A stretch of DNA of 64,000 nt from Pyropia yezoensis (Eukaryota; Rhodophyta; Bangiophyceae; Bangiales; Bangiaceae): positions 7,766,545 through 7,830,544 of the forward strand of contig CM020620.1 of the NCBI GenBank assembly GCA_009829735.1, read 5' to 3'. The stretch's first letter is position 1, and each line of letters begins with the position of its first letter. Position numbers and translations under genes: made by a program. Positions 33,439-41,664 of this stretch are shown here, one piece after another. The notes under the pieces were generated by a model, which was given only the letters and a program-made list of their open reading frames with translations, had not been told where the DNA came from and did no database searches.

Positions 33439-36400
33439 GTGCCAGACGCTTCTTCGGTTCCTGAAAACATGTCGTCACCATTTGAAGGCCCGCGTCTCGG
33501 GCTTCTGCTTTCTACTGCCTCTGTCAATGGACATCTCGTTAAGGTGCTGTTTGACGACGGATCTCCCATTAACGTCGTATCAAGGCGCCTCGTGAATACC
33601 CTGAATGTGACCACGAAAGAAACGGACTTCGCGGCTAACATGCCCGATGGTCGCTCCCACGTCCTCGCAGAGACCATTGAACCCTTAGAGATTCACATCG
33701 GCCCATACCAAGAACGTCTTCGGTTTGCTGTATGCGACCTAAGTGCGTACGACATCATCCTCGGAAAGAAATGGCGTGACGACAATGACGCCAAAATCAA
33801 CAACAAGAAGAACAAGATCTCCTTCAAGTTTAACCAAAAGAACATCTCCATCACTGCCTCCCTCAAGAAACCCCATGGCCTGATTAGTAGGCAACGCCTC
33901 GCCAAGGACCTTATTCAAAAAGTTCCTGTCTTCGCCATTTACCTGCAATCCGAAGATCCTTCCAGCACCTTTGACATCAATGCGATTAAAATGGGAGAAG
34001 CTGAAGACAAGAATGACGTCCAAGAGATTCTCAACGAGTACGCCGACGTCTTCCCGGAAGAGCTTCCCGATGGACTTCCTCCTGAACGCAGTCACAAGTT
34101 TAGCGTCAAGCTTACGGAGGACGCTCAACCACGTCGCAGTGGCATTTATCGCCTATCTGAATGGGAACTCGATGAACTCAAGACACAACTTGCAACCCTC
34201 ATACGAAAGGGGTTCATCCAACCAAGTGCCTCACCGTGGGGCTCTTCTGTACTCTTTGCCGCAAAGAAGGACGGTGGCTGGCGAATGTGCATCGATTATC
34301 GAGCATTGAACAAAGCCACTATCAAGAACGCATATCCCTTACCAAGAATTGACGACATCTTCGACCAACTGCGAAAGGCCAAGTACTTCACGAAGATCGA
34401 CCTCCGATCAGGTTACCACCAGATCCGGCTTGACCCTGATACTATCCCACTGACGGCGCTCCGAACAAAATACGGGTTCTACGAATTTACCGTGCTACCC
34501 TTTGGGCTAACAAATGCCCCCGCGGTCTTCATGAACCTAATGAATGACGTCTACCGACCCTATCTCTACGAGTTTATCTGCGTCTACCTCGACGACATCC
34601 TGGTCTACAGTGAAGCTTACGAAGATCATCTAAAGCACCTAAGGCAAGCCCTGGACAAGCTGCGAGAGCATAAGCTCTACGCCAAACTCAGCAAATGCCA
34701 ATTTGCGCGAACAACTGTGGACTACCTCGGCCATGTCATTTCCAACGAAGGCTTCTCTATGGAGGACTACAAGGTCCAAGCCATTCGATCATGGGCAACG
34801 CCACAGAGCAAAAAAGATGTGCAATCTTTCCTCGGCATGGTCAACTTCTATCGTCGATTTATTAAGGGAATGGCATCCGTGGCTGCACCCCTCACAAGGC
34901 TTACTGGAAACGTCGACTTCGAATGGAACTCTGACGCCCAGAAGGCTTTTGAGCAACTACAAACCCTGACGACAAGTGCACCAGTACTGAGGCCATTCGA
35001 CAAGAGGTACCCAATCTTCGTCTCCACAGATGCCAGTGGGTATGCTGTTGGCGCTGTCCTTGAACAAGATGACGGAAAAGGACGACGCCCAGTGGCCTAC
35101 TTCTCATTGACGCTGAACATCCACGAACAGCGCTACAGTATCCGTGAGCGCGAACTGCTCGCAGTTGTACAAGCCATTCGACACTGGCGCTGCTACCTCC
35201 ATGGAAGGTCGTTCGAGGTGCACACCGACCATGAGTCCCTAAGGTACTTGAAAACCCAAGAGAAGCTCAACGACCGCCAAGTCAAGTGGCTAGAGCTGTT
35301 GGAGCAATTCGATTTCAAGATCATCCCCATCAAGGGCACTTCCAACCCCGTAGCTGATGCTCTTTCAAGGCAACCACAAGACGCCCCCGATAAGCACGCT
35401 CCCAATCAAGATCTCCTTAGTCGCGTGCTAACCAAGACCATCGAAAGCCTACCCAAGAAAACTGAAATCAACAACCTCATGACCATAAGCCAAAGTGATC
35501 AAGACCTTGCCACCCTAGACCAAGAGTACAACGCGGATCCCGAGTTTGCCGACCTAGTTAACGACCCGGTATCTCCCTACCGGCTTCACATGAGGTTGTT
35601 GAAACGAGGTGACCGTAGGTGCATCCCCGTTGGTACTCTACGCCAAAGACTACTCCATGACTACCACGACATCCCAAGCCAAGGGCATATGGGAGTTAAG
35701 AAAACCACCAACGCTATTGCTTCCAAATACTACTGGAAGACAATGCGGAAGGACATCCAAAGATACGTACAATCATGTGATTTGTGCCAGCGGAACAAAG
35801 CTGGCACCCATTCACCTCTGGGTCACCTCAAACCACTAGATCCACCGAACCAACGATGGGCAAGTGTCTCCATGGACTTTATCACCCCTCTTCCACTGAC
35901 CCAAAGGGGCCACAATGGCATTAACGTCATTGTGGACAGACTGTCGAAGATGATTCGACTAGCACCAATGAAGCCCGACTGTACTGCACCAGTCGTAGCG
36001 CAACTCTACCATGATCACGTCTACCGTCATCACGGTCTACCATCCGACGCCGTCTGCGACCGAGACCGAATCTTCTTCTCCAACTTCTGGCAGTCGCTCA
36101 CCGAAATTCTCAAGGTCAAGATCAAGGCATCTTCAGCCTATCATCCCCAGACGGACGGACAAACGGAGATCATGAACAAGAAGATTGAAGAAATCCTGCG
36201 AAACTTCGTGAACCATCATCAGGGTGATTGGGACCTCTTCCTTGTTGCTGCAGAAGTAGCTTACAACCGGTCACCCAATGCGGTCACGACGTACTCCCCA
36301 TTCTTCCTGAACTACGGCTTTGAACCAAGGACAGTACCTGTCGACATCGTCGAGAGCAAGGAATCGAAACTACTAGCAGTCTCAGATTGGCTAAGCAGTC

Positions 36401-36930
36401 TGAAAAAAGCTCAGGAGACTGCCATTACCGCTATCAAGAAGGCCAATGAGACGCGCTCGGCGTACGCTAACCGTCGACGCCGACCATGGACGATCGCTGT
36501 CGACGACCTCGTGCTCCTGAGCACCAAGAACCTTATGCCGGACGCCTTCCAGGGCGCTCGCAAGTTGATGCCCAAGTTTTCGGGACCATACCGAGTCACT
36601 GAAAACATCAATGATGTTACGTTCCGTCTGGATCTGCCTCAAGCAGTCCTTGATCGAAAGGTGCACAACGCCTTTCACGCCAGTCTACTCAAGCCGTACA
36701 ACGCTGATCCGTATGGTCGACTTCCTCCCGCTCCAGCTCCGGTAGCATTTCCGGACGGATCGGTTGAGTACGAAGTGGACTCCATTATTCGGTCACGAAA
36801 ACGCCGTGGACGACTGCAGTACCTGGTCAAGTGGAAAGGCTGCGATGTCAGTGAGAACACCTGGCTAACCACGCAAGACCTCGACAACGCACCTGAGGTT
36901 CTCGACGCCTTCCTTCGACGCACGTCCTAA
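33439..36930 (+). CDS. pol: Pol polyprotein with chromodomain, element 1
   Basis: Counted from 33439 (1163 codons; a GTG, so the true N-terminus is probably the frameshift site). Protease: residues about 35-45, FDDGSP, a DDG variant of the usual D(S/T)G. Reverse transcriptase: WRMCIDYRALN, LPFGLTNAPAVF and the catalytic YLDD at 383-386. RNase H: STDASG near 531. Integrase: HHCC zinc module about 740-783; catalytic D813, D874, E910, giving DD35E, with YHPQTDGQTE. C-terminal chromodomain about 1112-1160 (YLVKWKGCDVSENTWL), which would direct integration to marked chromatin. All catalytic positions I could check are present. Confidence 0.93.
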   Translation: MPDASSVPENMSSPFEGPRLGLLLSTASVNGHLVKVLFDDGSPINVVSRRLVNTLNVTTKETDFAANMPDGRSHVLAETIEPLEIHIGPYQERLRFAVCDLSAYDIILGKKWRDDNDAKINNKKNKISFKFNQKNISITASLKKPHGLISRQRLAKDLIQKVPVFAIYLQSEDPSSTFDINAIKMGEAEDKNDVQEILNEYADVFPEELPDGLPPERSHKFSVKLTEDAQPRRSGIYRLSEWELDELKTQLATLIRKGFIQPSASPWGSSVLFAAKKDGGWRMCIDYRALNKATIKNAYPLPRIDDIFDQLRKAKYFTKIDLRSGYHQIRLDPDTIPLTALRTKYGFYEFTVLPFGLTNAPAVFMNLMNDVYRPYLYEFICVYLDDILVYSEAYEDHLKHLRQALDKLREHKLYAKLSKCQFARTTVDYLGHVISNEGFSMEDYKVQAIRSWATPQSKKDVQSFLGMVNFYRRFIKGMASVAAPLTRLTGNVDFEWNSDAQKAFEQLQTLTTSAPVLRPFDKRYPIFVSTDASGYAVGAVLEQDDGKGRRPVAYFSLTLNIHEQRYSIRERELLAVVQAIRHWRCYLHGRSFEVHTDHESLRYLKTQEKLNDRQVKWLELLEQFDFKIIPIKGTSNPVADALSRQPQDAPDKHAPNQDLLSRVLTKTIESLPKKTEINNLMTISQSDQDLATLDQEYNADPEFADLVNDPVSPYRLHMRLLKRGDRRCIPVGTLRQRLLHDYHDIPSQGHMGVKKTTNAIASKYYWKTMRKDIQRYVQSCDLCQRNKAGTHSPLGHLKPLDPPNQRWASVSMDFITPLPLTQRGHNGINVIVDRLSKMIRLAPMKPDCTAPVVAQLYHDHVYRHHGLPSDAVCDRDRIFFSNFWQSLTEILKVKIKASSAYHPQTDGQTEIMNKKIEEILRNFVNHHQGDWDLFLVAAEVAYNRSPNAVTTYSPFFLNYGFEPRTVPVDIVESKESKLLAVSDWLSSLKKAQETAITAIKKANETRSAYANRRRRPWTIAVDDLVLLSTKNLMPDAFQGARKLMPKFSGPYRVTENINDVTFRLDLPQAVLDRKVHNAFHASLLKPYNADPYGRLPPAPAPVAFPDGSVEYEVDSIIRSRKRRGRLQYLVKWKGCDVSENTWLTTQDLDNAPEVLDAFLRRTS

Positions 36931-36940
36931 GGGGGGGAGG
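36929..36940 (+). promoter_or_regulatory. polypurine tract, element 1
   Basis: The sequence aagggggggagg abuts the 3' LTR and overlaps the pol stop codon. It is the expected primer for plus-strand DNA synthesis. Confidence 0.85.
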
Positions 36941-37787
36941 TGTAAGGATTTCCCCCCTAATCCCATGCCTAATACTTAAGGGATAATATCTGGGACCTCT
37001 CCATACAGATCCTGCCGAATCAACTCCTGGCAACATGGATCAACTCCTTGTATTGTGGGGCATGACGCGGTGTACCTTCCAGACTCAAGATGAGTCAGCC
37101 GCTGTCTCACGGTGTCTGCCGGCCGCACGACAGCAGCCATCGACAGCCCATCATGGCCTGTCGAAAGGCGCCACCGTCAGCACCCATGACGAGCCACATC
37201 TGCCACAGCTGGCGAGTCCGTTAAAATGTCCTCGCTGCAGCATTGCAGCGATGTGACTGGCTAGCCGGCTGGCCGATTCGGCCGACTCGATCGAATCGTG
37301 CTTACACGCCTCTCGGACCTTCGGGCCGACTGGCGTCTGGAGCCGGCTGGGGCGGCGCCCTAGGCGCCGCACGCCGGACCCCTTCGTTTGGGGCAAACTG
37401 GGGCTGCACTCCTTTAGTGCGCACGCCCGCCCATGCTTTGTTCTGAGAGCCATGCTTTGTTTTTGGGCCGTTTTGTGCCTACCGGTGGAGCGACGGGGAA
37501 ACGCATGCTTTGGGGCTCCTCGGGTGCCCCGACGCGAGTATATAGTGCGTGGGTGTCGGCGCCACCGGGGGAGACCGGAAGGGCAACCACAGACACAGAC
37601 CAAAGAGGACCTTCACCCTTTGAACCCTCTCGATCACCACCGACGTCGCGCCGTCCTCTTCCCCAGACCCACCACCGTCACCACCTCCATCCTCTTCCCC
37701 GCACCCTGTCGCCCTATTGGCTGGCACGGGTCGCTGACACAATCACGAGTACGTTGAGGGCTGCCCAAGTGTGGGTGGTTCCTCACA
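36941..37787 (+). repeat. 3' LTR, element 1
   Basis: 847 bp, TGTAAGG...CCTCACA, with TATA-like tatata at 37539-37544. It differs from the 5' LTR at about nine bases. Confidence 0.93.
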
Positions 37788-37792
37788 CCTGA

Positions 37793-38615
37793 CCCCGTCT
37801 CACCGTGCCATTTTCTGCGAGGAGCTGGCGGCTCTCTACGAGTCTGAGCGCTCGCCGGACTGTGGATGGGTACGGCTTTTTAAGACGGACGTGGACGAGG
37901 ACGACTGCGCTTCGCTGAAGGACCCGGAAGTGACCTTGGGGACCCGAACGTTTGCCGCTCGGCGGGGTGCCAAGCGGAAGTTCAACGGCGACGAGGACAA
38001 GCAGAAGGAGACCCTGCGGCACCTGTGCGACTCCACAATTGAGGAGGAGTCGGACTCACGTCAGACGACGAGGTCGTGCTCTTGACGCCGCCGTCTGTCA
38101 CGGTCGCGCCGAAGTCGCGGGACGAGCTGCGCATGCAGCGGCTGATGTCGACTGAGCCGATGCGCGACAGTGTGCCTGGAGTAAAGGTCAAGATGGAGCG
38201 GGAAAGTGATGAGGACCTGAAGATCGTGGAGGAGGAAGAGGGTGAAGGAAGTGACGCGTCCTGGGAGATGGAGGAGGGTGATGACGGCGGGGCCCCCAGT
38301 GAAGAGGCTGAGGGGGAGGGTAGTGTAGGTGAGGAGGAGGAGGAGGAGGAGGAGGAGGGCGAGGAGGAGGAGGGCGAGGAGGAGGAGGGCGAGGAGGAGG
38401 AGGGCGAGGAGGAGGAGGGCGAGGAGGAGGAGGGCGAGGAGGAGGAGGGAGAGGAGGACGAGGGCGAGGAGGAGGAGGGAGAGGATGAGGAGGGGGGGGA
38501 TGAGGACGAGGAGGCCGAGGAAGATGGCGATGGTGGGAGTGAAGATTGTAGTGACTCGGGTGAGAGTGGGGATGGTCGGCAGAGCGGGGATGAGGATGAG
38601 AGTGGCAGTGCGTGA
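37793..38615 (+). pseudogene. 3' part of the LTR-interrupted gene; acidic C-terminus
   Basis: When one copy of CCTGA is kept, exon 3 (30268-30334) continues in phase at 37793: the peptide runs from FGGL into TPSHRAIFCEELAALYESER and on to an Asp/Glu-rich part. Near 38060-38075 the frame is lost (TGA at 38083) and resumes one frame over as DEVVLLTPPSVTVAPKSRDE, so there is a one-base loss or a very small intron. The tail is strongly acidic; 38330-38500 is a 15-bp minisatellite (gaggaggaggagggc) coding for EEEEG. Stop TGA at 38613-38615. A basic N-terminal half with an acidic tail suggests a chromatin-associated protein, but this is inference. Confidence 0.7.
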
Positions 38616-38646
38616 CAGTGTTCAATGATCATTGCTTTCTTGCTAC

Positions 38647-39217
38647 TGTGGTATAAAACTCGATCCTCTCAGACACGTGTCAATATCCCTCGGGGGAAAG
38701 GGACAGGTAACACAGAAAGGGGAACTACGAGAATGGTATGCCTGTTGCCTCACGTGCCTGCTCGCAGAGCAAACAGATACGCACGGTAGTGCACACGGGG
38801 AAGAGGAAAGCAAACGCGCAGTTGTCTTTTTCCTGAGGGCGCGGGCCAAGGGCGCCTCGCTGTCCCTCTTAACGTGCATCTGGGGGAGCCTCGGCACGTT
38901 GGCCAGGTAGCCCCCCCATAACCCCGAGTGGCCCCGACCCGAGTCTAACCTCGTCAGGTCGGGGGCCACTATCACTACTAATTCTATTCCCACTCACTAA
39001 TCTCACACTCAAATTCTCTCAAATCAAGTCCCTCACAAGTATGCAAAAACCCATCAGCAATCCCTCTCTCACGTGTGGATAGCGTAGTCCACCGCATCCC
39101 AGTGCCGGGCACGGGCCACGGCCGCCAACCATCACCACACGGCGGGCGTGTTCTGGCACCTGGTGCCCTCTGGTTGTAGTCCCGGGTCGGCGCCAAGTCG
39201 GGGCCAGGGATGCTACA
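38647..39217 (-). repeat. 3' LTR, element 2
   Basis: Plus-strand ends TGTGGTATAAAA and GATGCTACA; on the element strand it begins TGTAGCATCC. I saw no difference from the other LTR. Confidence 0.93.
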
Positions 39218-39230
39218 TAACTCCCTCCCT
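39218..39230 (-). promoter_or_regulatory. polypurine tract, element 2
   Basis: On the minus strand agggagggagtta directly precedes the 3' LTR, the expected place for the plus-strand primer. Confidence 0.65.
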
Positions 39231-39401
39231 AGTCCGGCACGTCCCCGGGCCGAACCAGGTGCCACCGTGCACAGCCTCGAGCTCGTCCACACCGGCGCCG
39301 AGGTCGAGCGTCTTCACCCTGGTCACGATCACCTGTTCCGATTCTCTGCTCCCCTTCTCTCCTTCACCTTGGCCCTCTCGTCCCCCCGGAGTCTGGACGT
39401 C

Positions 39402-41519
39402 ATGTCCAGTTCCGAGATCCAAGCTGGGCCCGTTGTTCCGGCGGCGAGTGTTGCGGAGGAGAACTCGGGTAGTCGCGCCCCTCTCCTGCCTCCGGTTCCT
39501 CGGGTGTCGATGTCGGCGCCGGTCGCCACGGCGGGGACGGATCGGGTTCCCCCGGCTTCTGTGATGCACCCGGTCGAGACCCCCCCGGTGGGTCTCCCGG
39601 AGATGCTTCTTGGGCAGGACCCTCTGGCGGCCCGGCGTTACTCCACGGTGGTCGGCAACGCCGGCGCGGCCCAGTGCCAGCAGGATTTCTTGGACCTCTG
39701 GCGCAAGGAACTCCAGCGCGGGGTCTTGACAGAGATGGATAAGGCTCGTCTTCACACGGCGGACCAGATGCGCCTGGCACAAGACCGCTCCCAGAGCTTC
39801 TCGGGTTCCTCTTGGGTTGCTCGTCTGGAGGATCTCCCCTTCGCGCTGGTGCTGGATCTGCCCTTGACCGAGCGTCGCGTGTCCGCGTCCGTTCTCCGGT
39901 GGCCGGAGGAGGAAGGGTACGTCCACCGGGCGCTCAAGGTCTGGGACGAGGCGCTCAAGGGGCCGGGGAGCCTGAACTGCGACCCCCGTCCGAGCATGGT
40001 CGCTCTGGAGCCGCCTTTCCTGACCCGGAAGTACTCCAAGTTGTCACCGGCACGGGAGCAAGGCGAGCGACGCGGCCGTCAGCGTGACTTCCTCGTGAGC
40101 TGCAACTATCAGGAGTTCTGGAAGCTGGATAAGGCTAACCGGACGGCGTACTACCCCAAGGTCATCCCGCAGCAGCAGGAAGTCGAGATCCCGGTCGGGT
40201 TTGCTCCTTCCAGCATCCCCTTCACCTGGTACTTCTTGGACGCCTTGACTCAGGCGTCGATCAAGGGCTTCTTCCACTCGATCCCGTACATGATGTACAC
40301 GTCCGAGATGACAGTCTTGGCGGCCAACCACTGGCTTCACGAGGTCTTGGTGTCCAACCGGCTTTGGTTTCTCCCTGACCTCCTGATGGTCTGGATTGTC
40401 GACAAGTTGACCGTCGACTTCCTGTGCAGCCAGGACGAAGAGTACAAGGGGCTCTTCCAGGCGATGATTGACTTCCGGCGTCTGGTGCCGGGGCATGACC
40501 GGAACTTCTTGAACGCGATTGCCGACCAGAACTGCCCGCGTCGGGATGGCTTCGGTTGGGCGCAGGTGGTCTACCAGTCTTCTCCGGCCAAGGTGCAGCT
40601 GGCGACGCCGCTTCCGGCGTGGCCGCAGCTAGGTAGCTTTCCTGCCCCGGCCGCCCTTGATCTTCTGCCAGTTGGGCCGCCGGTGCAGGAGTCGGGATGG
40701 GCCGCGGCGGTCGGTCAGGCGTCTGCGGCGGCTCCGCTTCCTCCTGTTGCACCTGTCGCCCCGGTGGCCTCGCCTGAACCGTCGCCGGCGCGTTCACGCC
40801 CTGTTCCGGCTGTGCCGGTACTTCAAGCTCCTCCGGCACCGCGCCTGTCTGCGGCGAGTCTGGGGGTGACCGTGCGGTCGCCTACCACTCCGGCCGCTCC
40901 GCCTCGGACGCCTTCTTCCAACGCCGGCGGCGCTGTGCCTCCGCTGGAGTTGGGTACTCCGGTTTCGGGGGCCGTTGTGGACCGTCCGGTGGTGTCATCC
41001 TCGGGGCGGTTCGAGATTCCGGCGCCGACTCTGCGCCTTACCCGCTTCCGGGTGCCTGACTGGTACCTGAACCAAGGTGGCCCGACATGCGACCAGTACG
41101 ACGTCGGTATGATTGAAGACCAGCTGGGTCGTCTTCCGGTGCAGGTTGAGGGCGTCGGGTCTTCCCTGGTGCTGGGCACTTACGCCAGCGTCTTGAACAA
41201 CGTGGTTGACCGGGTGTTTGCTTGCGCGGACAGCGGCCAGATGTCGAACAGCCCGGTGGTTGGCGAACTTCTGGCGACCTTGACGCGGCATGGCTTGGCC
41301 CAGCAGTGGTCAGAAGCCTTCACTGGCTTCCAGGGGCGCCGACGGGCATATCTGGATGAGCGGGAGCCCCCGGCAACTACCGGTACTACTCCGATGGCGT
41401 CATACCGGGATGCACCGCGTCCACCGCACTACGTCATCCCGTCTTCCTCCGGTTCCCGTCGTGCCGCGGAGGCAGCGCTGGAGGACACTCCCGCGGCTCA
41501 GCGTCCGCGCCGGGAGTAG
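39402..41519 (+). CDS. long antisense ORF of element 2, unknown protein
   Basis: An open frame runs from 39210 (inside the LTR) to a TAG at 41517-41519; the first good ATG is 39402 (gtcATGTCC, product MSSSEIQAG...), giving about 705 aa. It faces pol tail-to-tail with 145 bp between the stops. The N-terminal 110 residues are Pro/Ala/Val-rich. The central 280 residues are balanced (for example FTWYFLDALTQASIKGFF and LWFLPDLLMVWIVDKLTVDF). A Pro/Ala linker of about 150 residues and a second balanced domain (WYLNQGGPTCDQYDVGM...) follow. I recognise no family. Codon-like structure over 2 kb without stops and two separate globular-looking parts argue for a real gene, possibly driven by an antisense promoter in the LTR. 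Antisense ORFs at this position are known in some plant Ty3/gypsy lineages. Confidence 0.7.
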   Translation: MSSSEIQAGPVVPAASVAEENSGSRAPLLPPVPRVSMSAPVATAGTDRVPPASVMHPVETPPVGLPEMLLGQDPLAARRYSTVVGNAGAAQCQQDFLDLWRKELQRGVLTEMDKARLHTADQMRLAQDRSQSFSGSSWVARLEDLPFALVLDLPLTERRVSASVLRWPEEEGYVHRALKVWDEALKGPGSLNCDPRPSMVALEPPFLTRKYSKLSPAREQGERRGRQRDFLVSCNYQEFWKLDKANRTAYYPKVIPQQQEVEIPVGFAPSSIPFTWYFLDALTQASIKGFFHSIPYMMYTSEMTVLAANHWLHEVLVSNRLWFLPDLLMVWIVDKLTVDFLCSQDEEYKGLFQAMIDFRRLVPGHDRNFLNAIADQNCPRRDGFGWAQVVYQSSPAKVQLATPLPAWPQLGSFPAPAALDLLPVGPPVQESGWAAAVGQASAAAPLPPVAPVAPVASPEPSPARSRPVPAVPVLQAPPAPRLSAASLGVTVRSPTTPAAPPRTPSSNAGGAVPPLELGTPVSGAVVDRPVVSSSGRFEIPAPTLRLTRFRVPDWYLNQGGPTCDQYDVGMIEDQLGRLPVQVEGVGSSLVLGTYASVLNNVVDRVFACADSGQMSNSPVVGELLATLTRHGLAQQWSEAFTGFQGRRRAYLDEREPPATTGTTPMASYRDAPRPPHYVIPSSSGSRRAAEAALEDTPAAQRPRRE

Positions 41520-41664
41520 TAGTTGGAGGCAAGGAGGGTGAGGGTCTTGGGAGAAGCGAGGAGGGAAGAGGCGGAGAGAAGGGTTGCCCGAGCGGGTGCT
41601 TGTTTTCCTTGATTGTTCCATGCTTGTATTGCGTGTTCTCCTTGATATACCCGTTCCCTTCTTC

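Larger units (their letters stand above)
30335..37787 (+). mobile_element. complete Ty3/gypsy chromodomain LTR retrotransposon (element 1)
   Basis: 7453 bp. The two 847-bp LTRs (30335-31181, 36941-37787) differ at about nine positions by eye, about 1%. A perfect 5-bp target duplication CCTGA lies on both sides (30330-30334, 37788-37792). Order: LTR, primer-binding site, zinc-finger ORF, gag, pol (PR-RT-RH-INT-chromodomain), polypurine tract, LTR. PR-RT-RH-INT order and the C-terminal chromodomain place it with the chromovirus-type Ty3/gypsy elements. It was inserted into exon 3 of a host gene. Coding regions are intact in this copy, so it could have been active recently. Confidence 0.93.

Noticed and set aside
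38330-38500. long plus-strand Arg-rich and minus-strand Ser/Pro-rich frames
   Set aside because: Shadows of the Glu-coding GAGGAGG minisatellite in the C-terminal part of the interrupted host gene.
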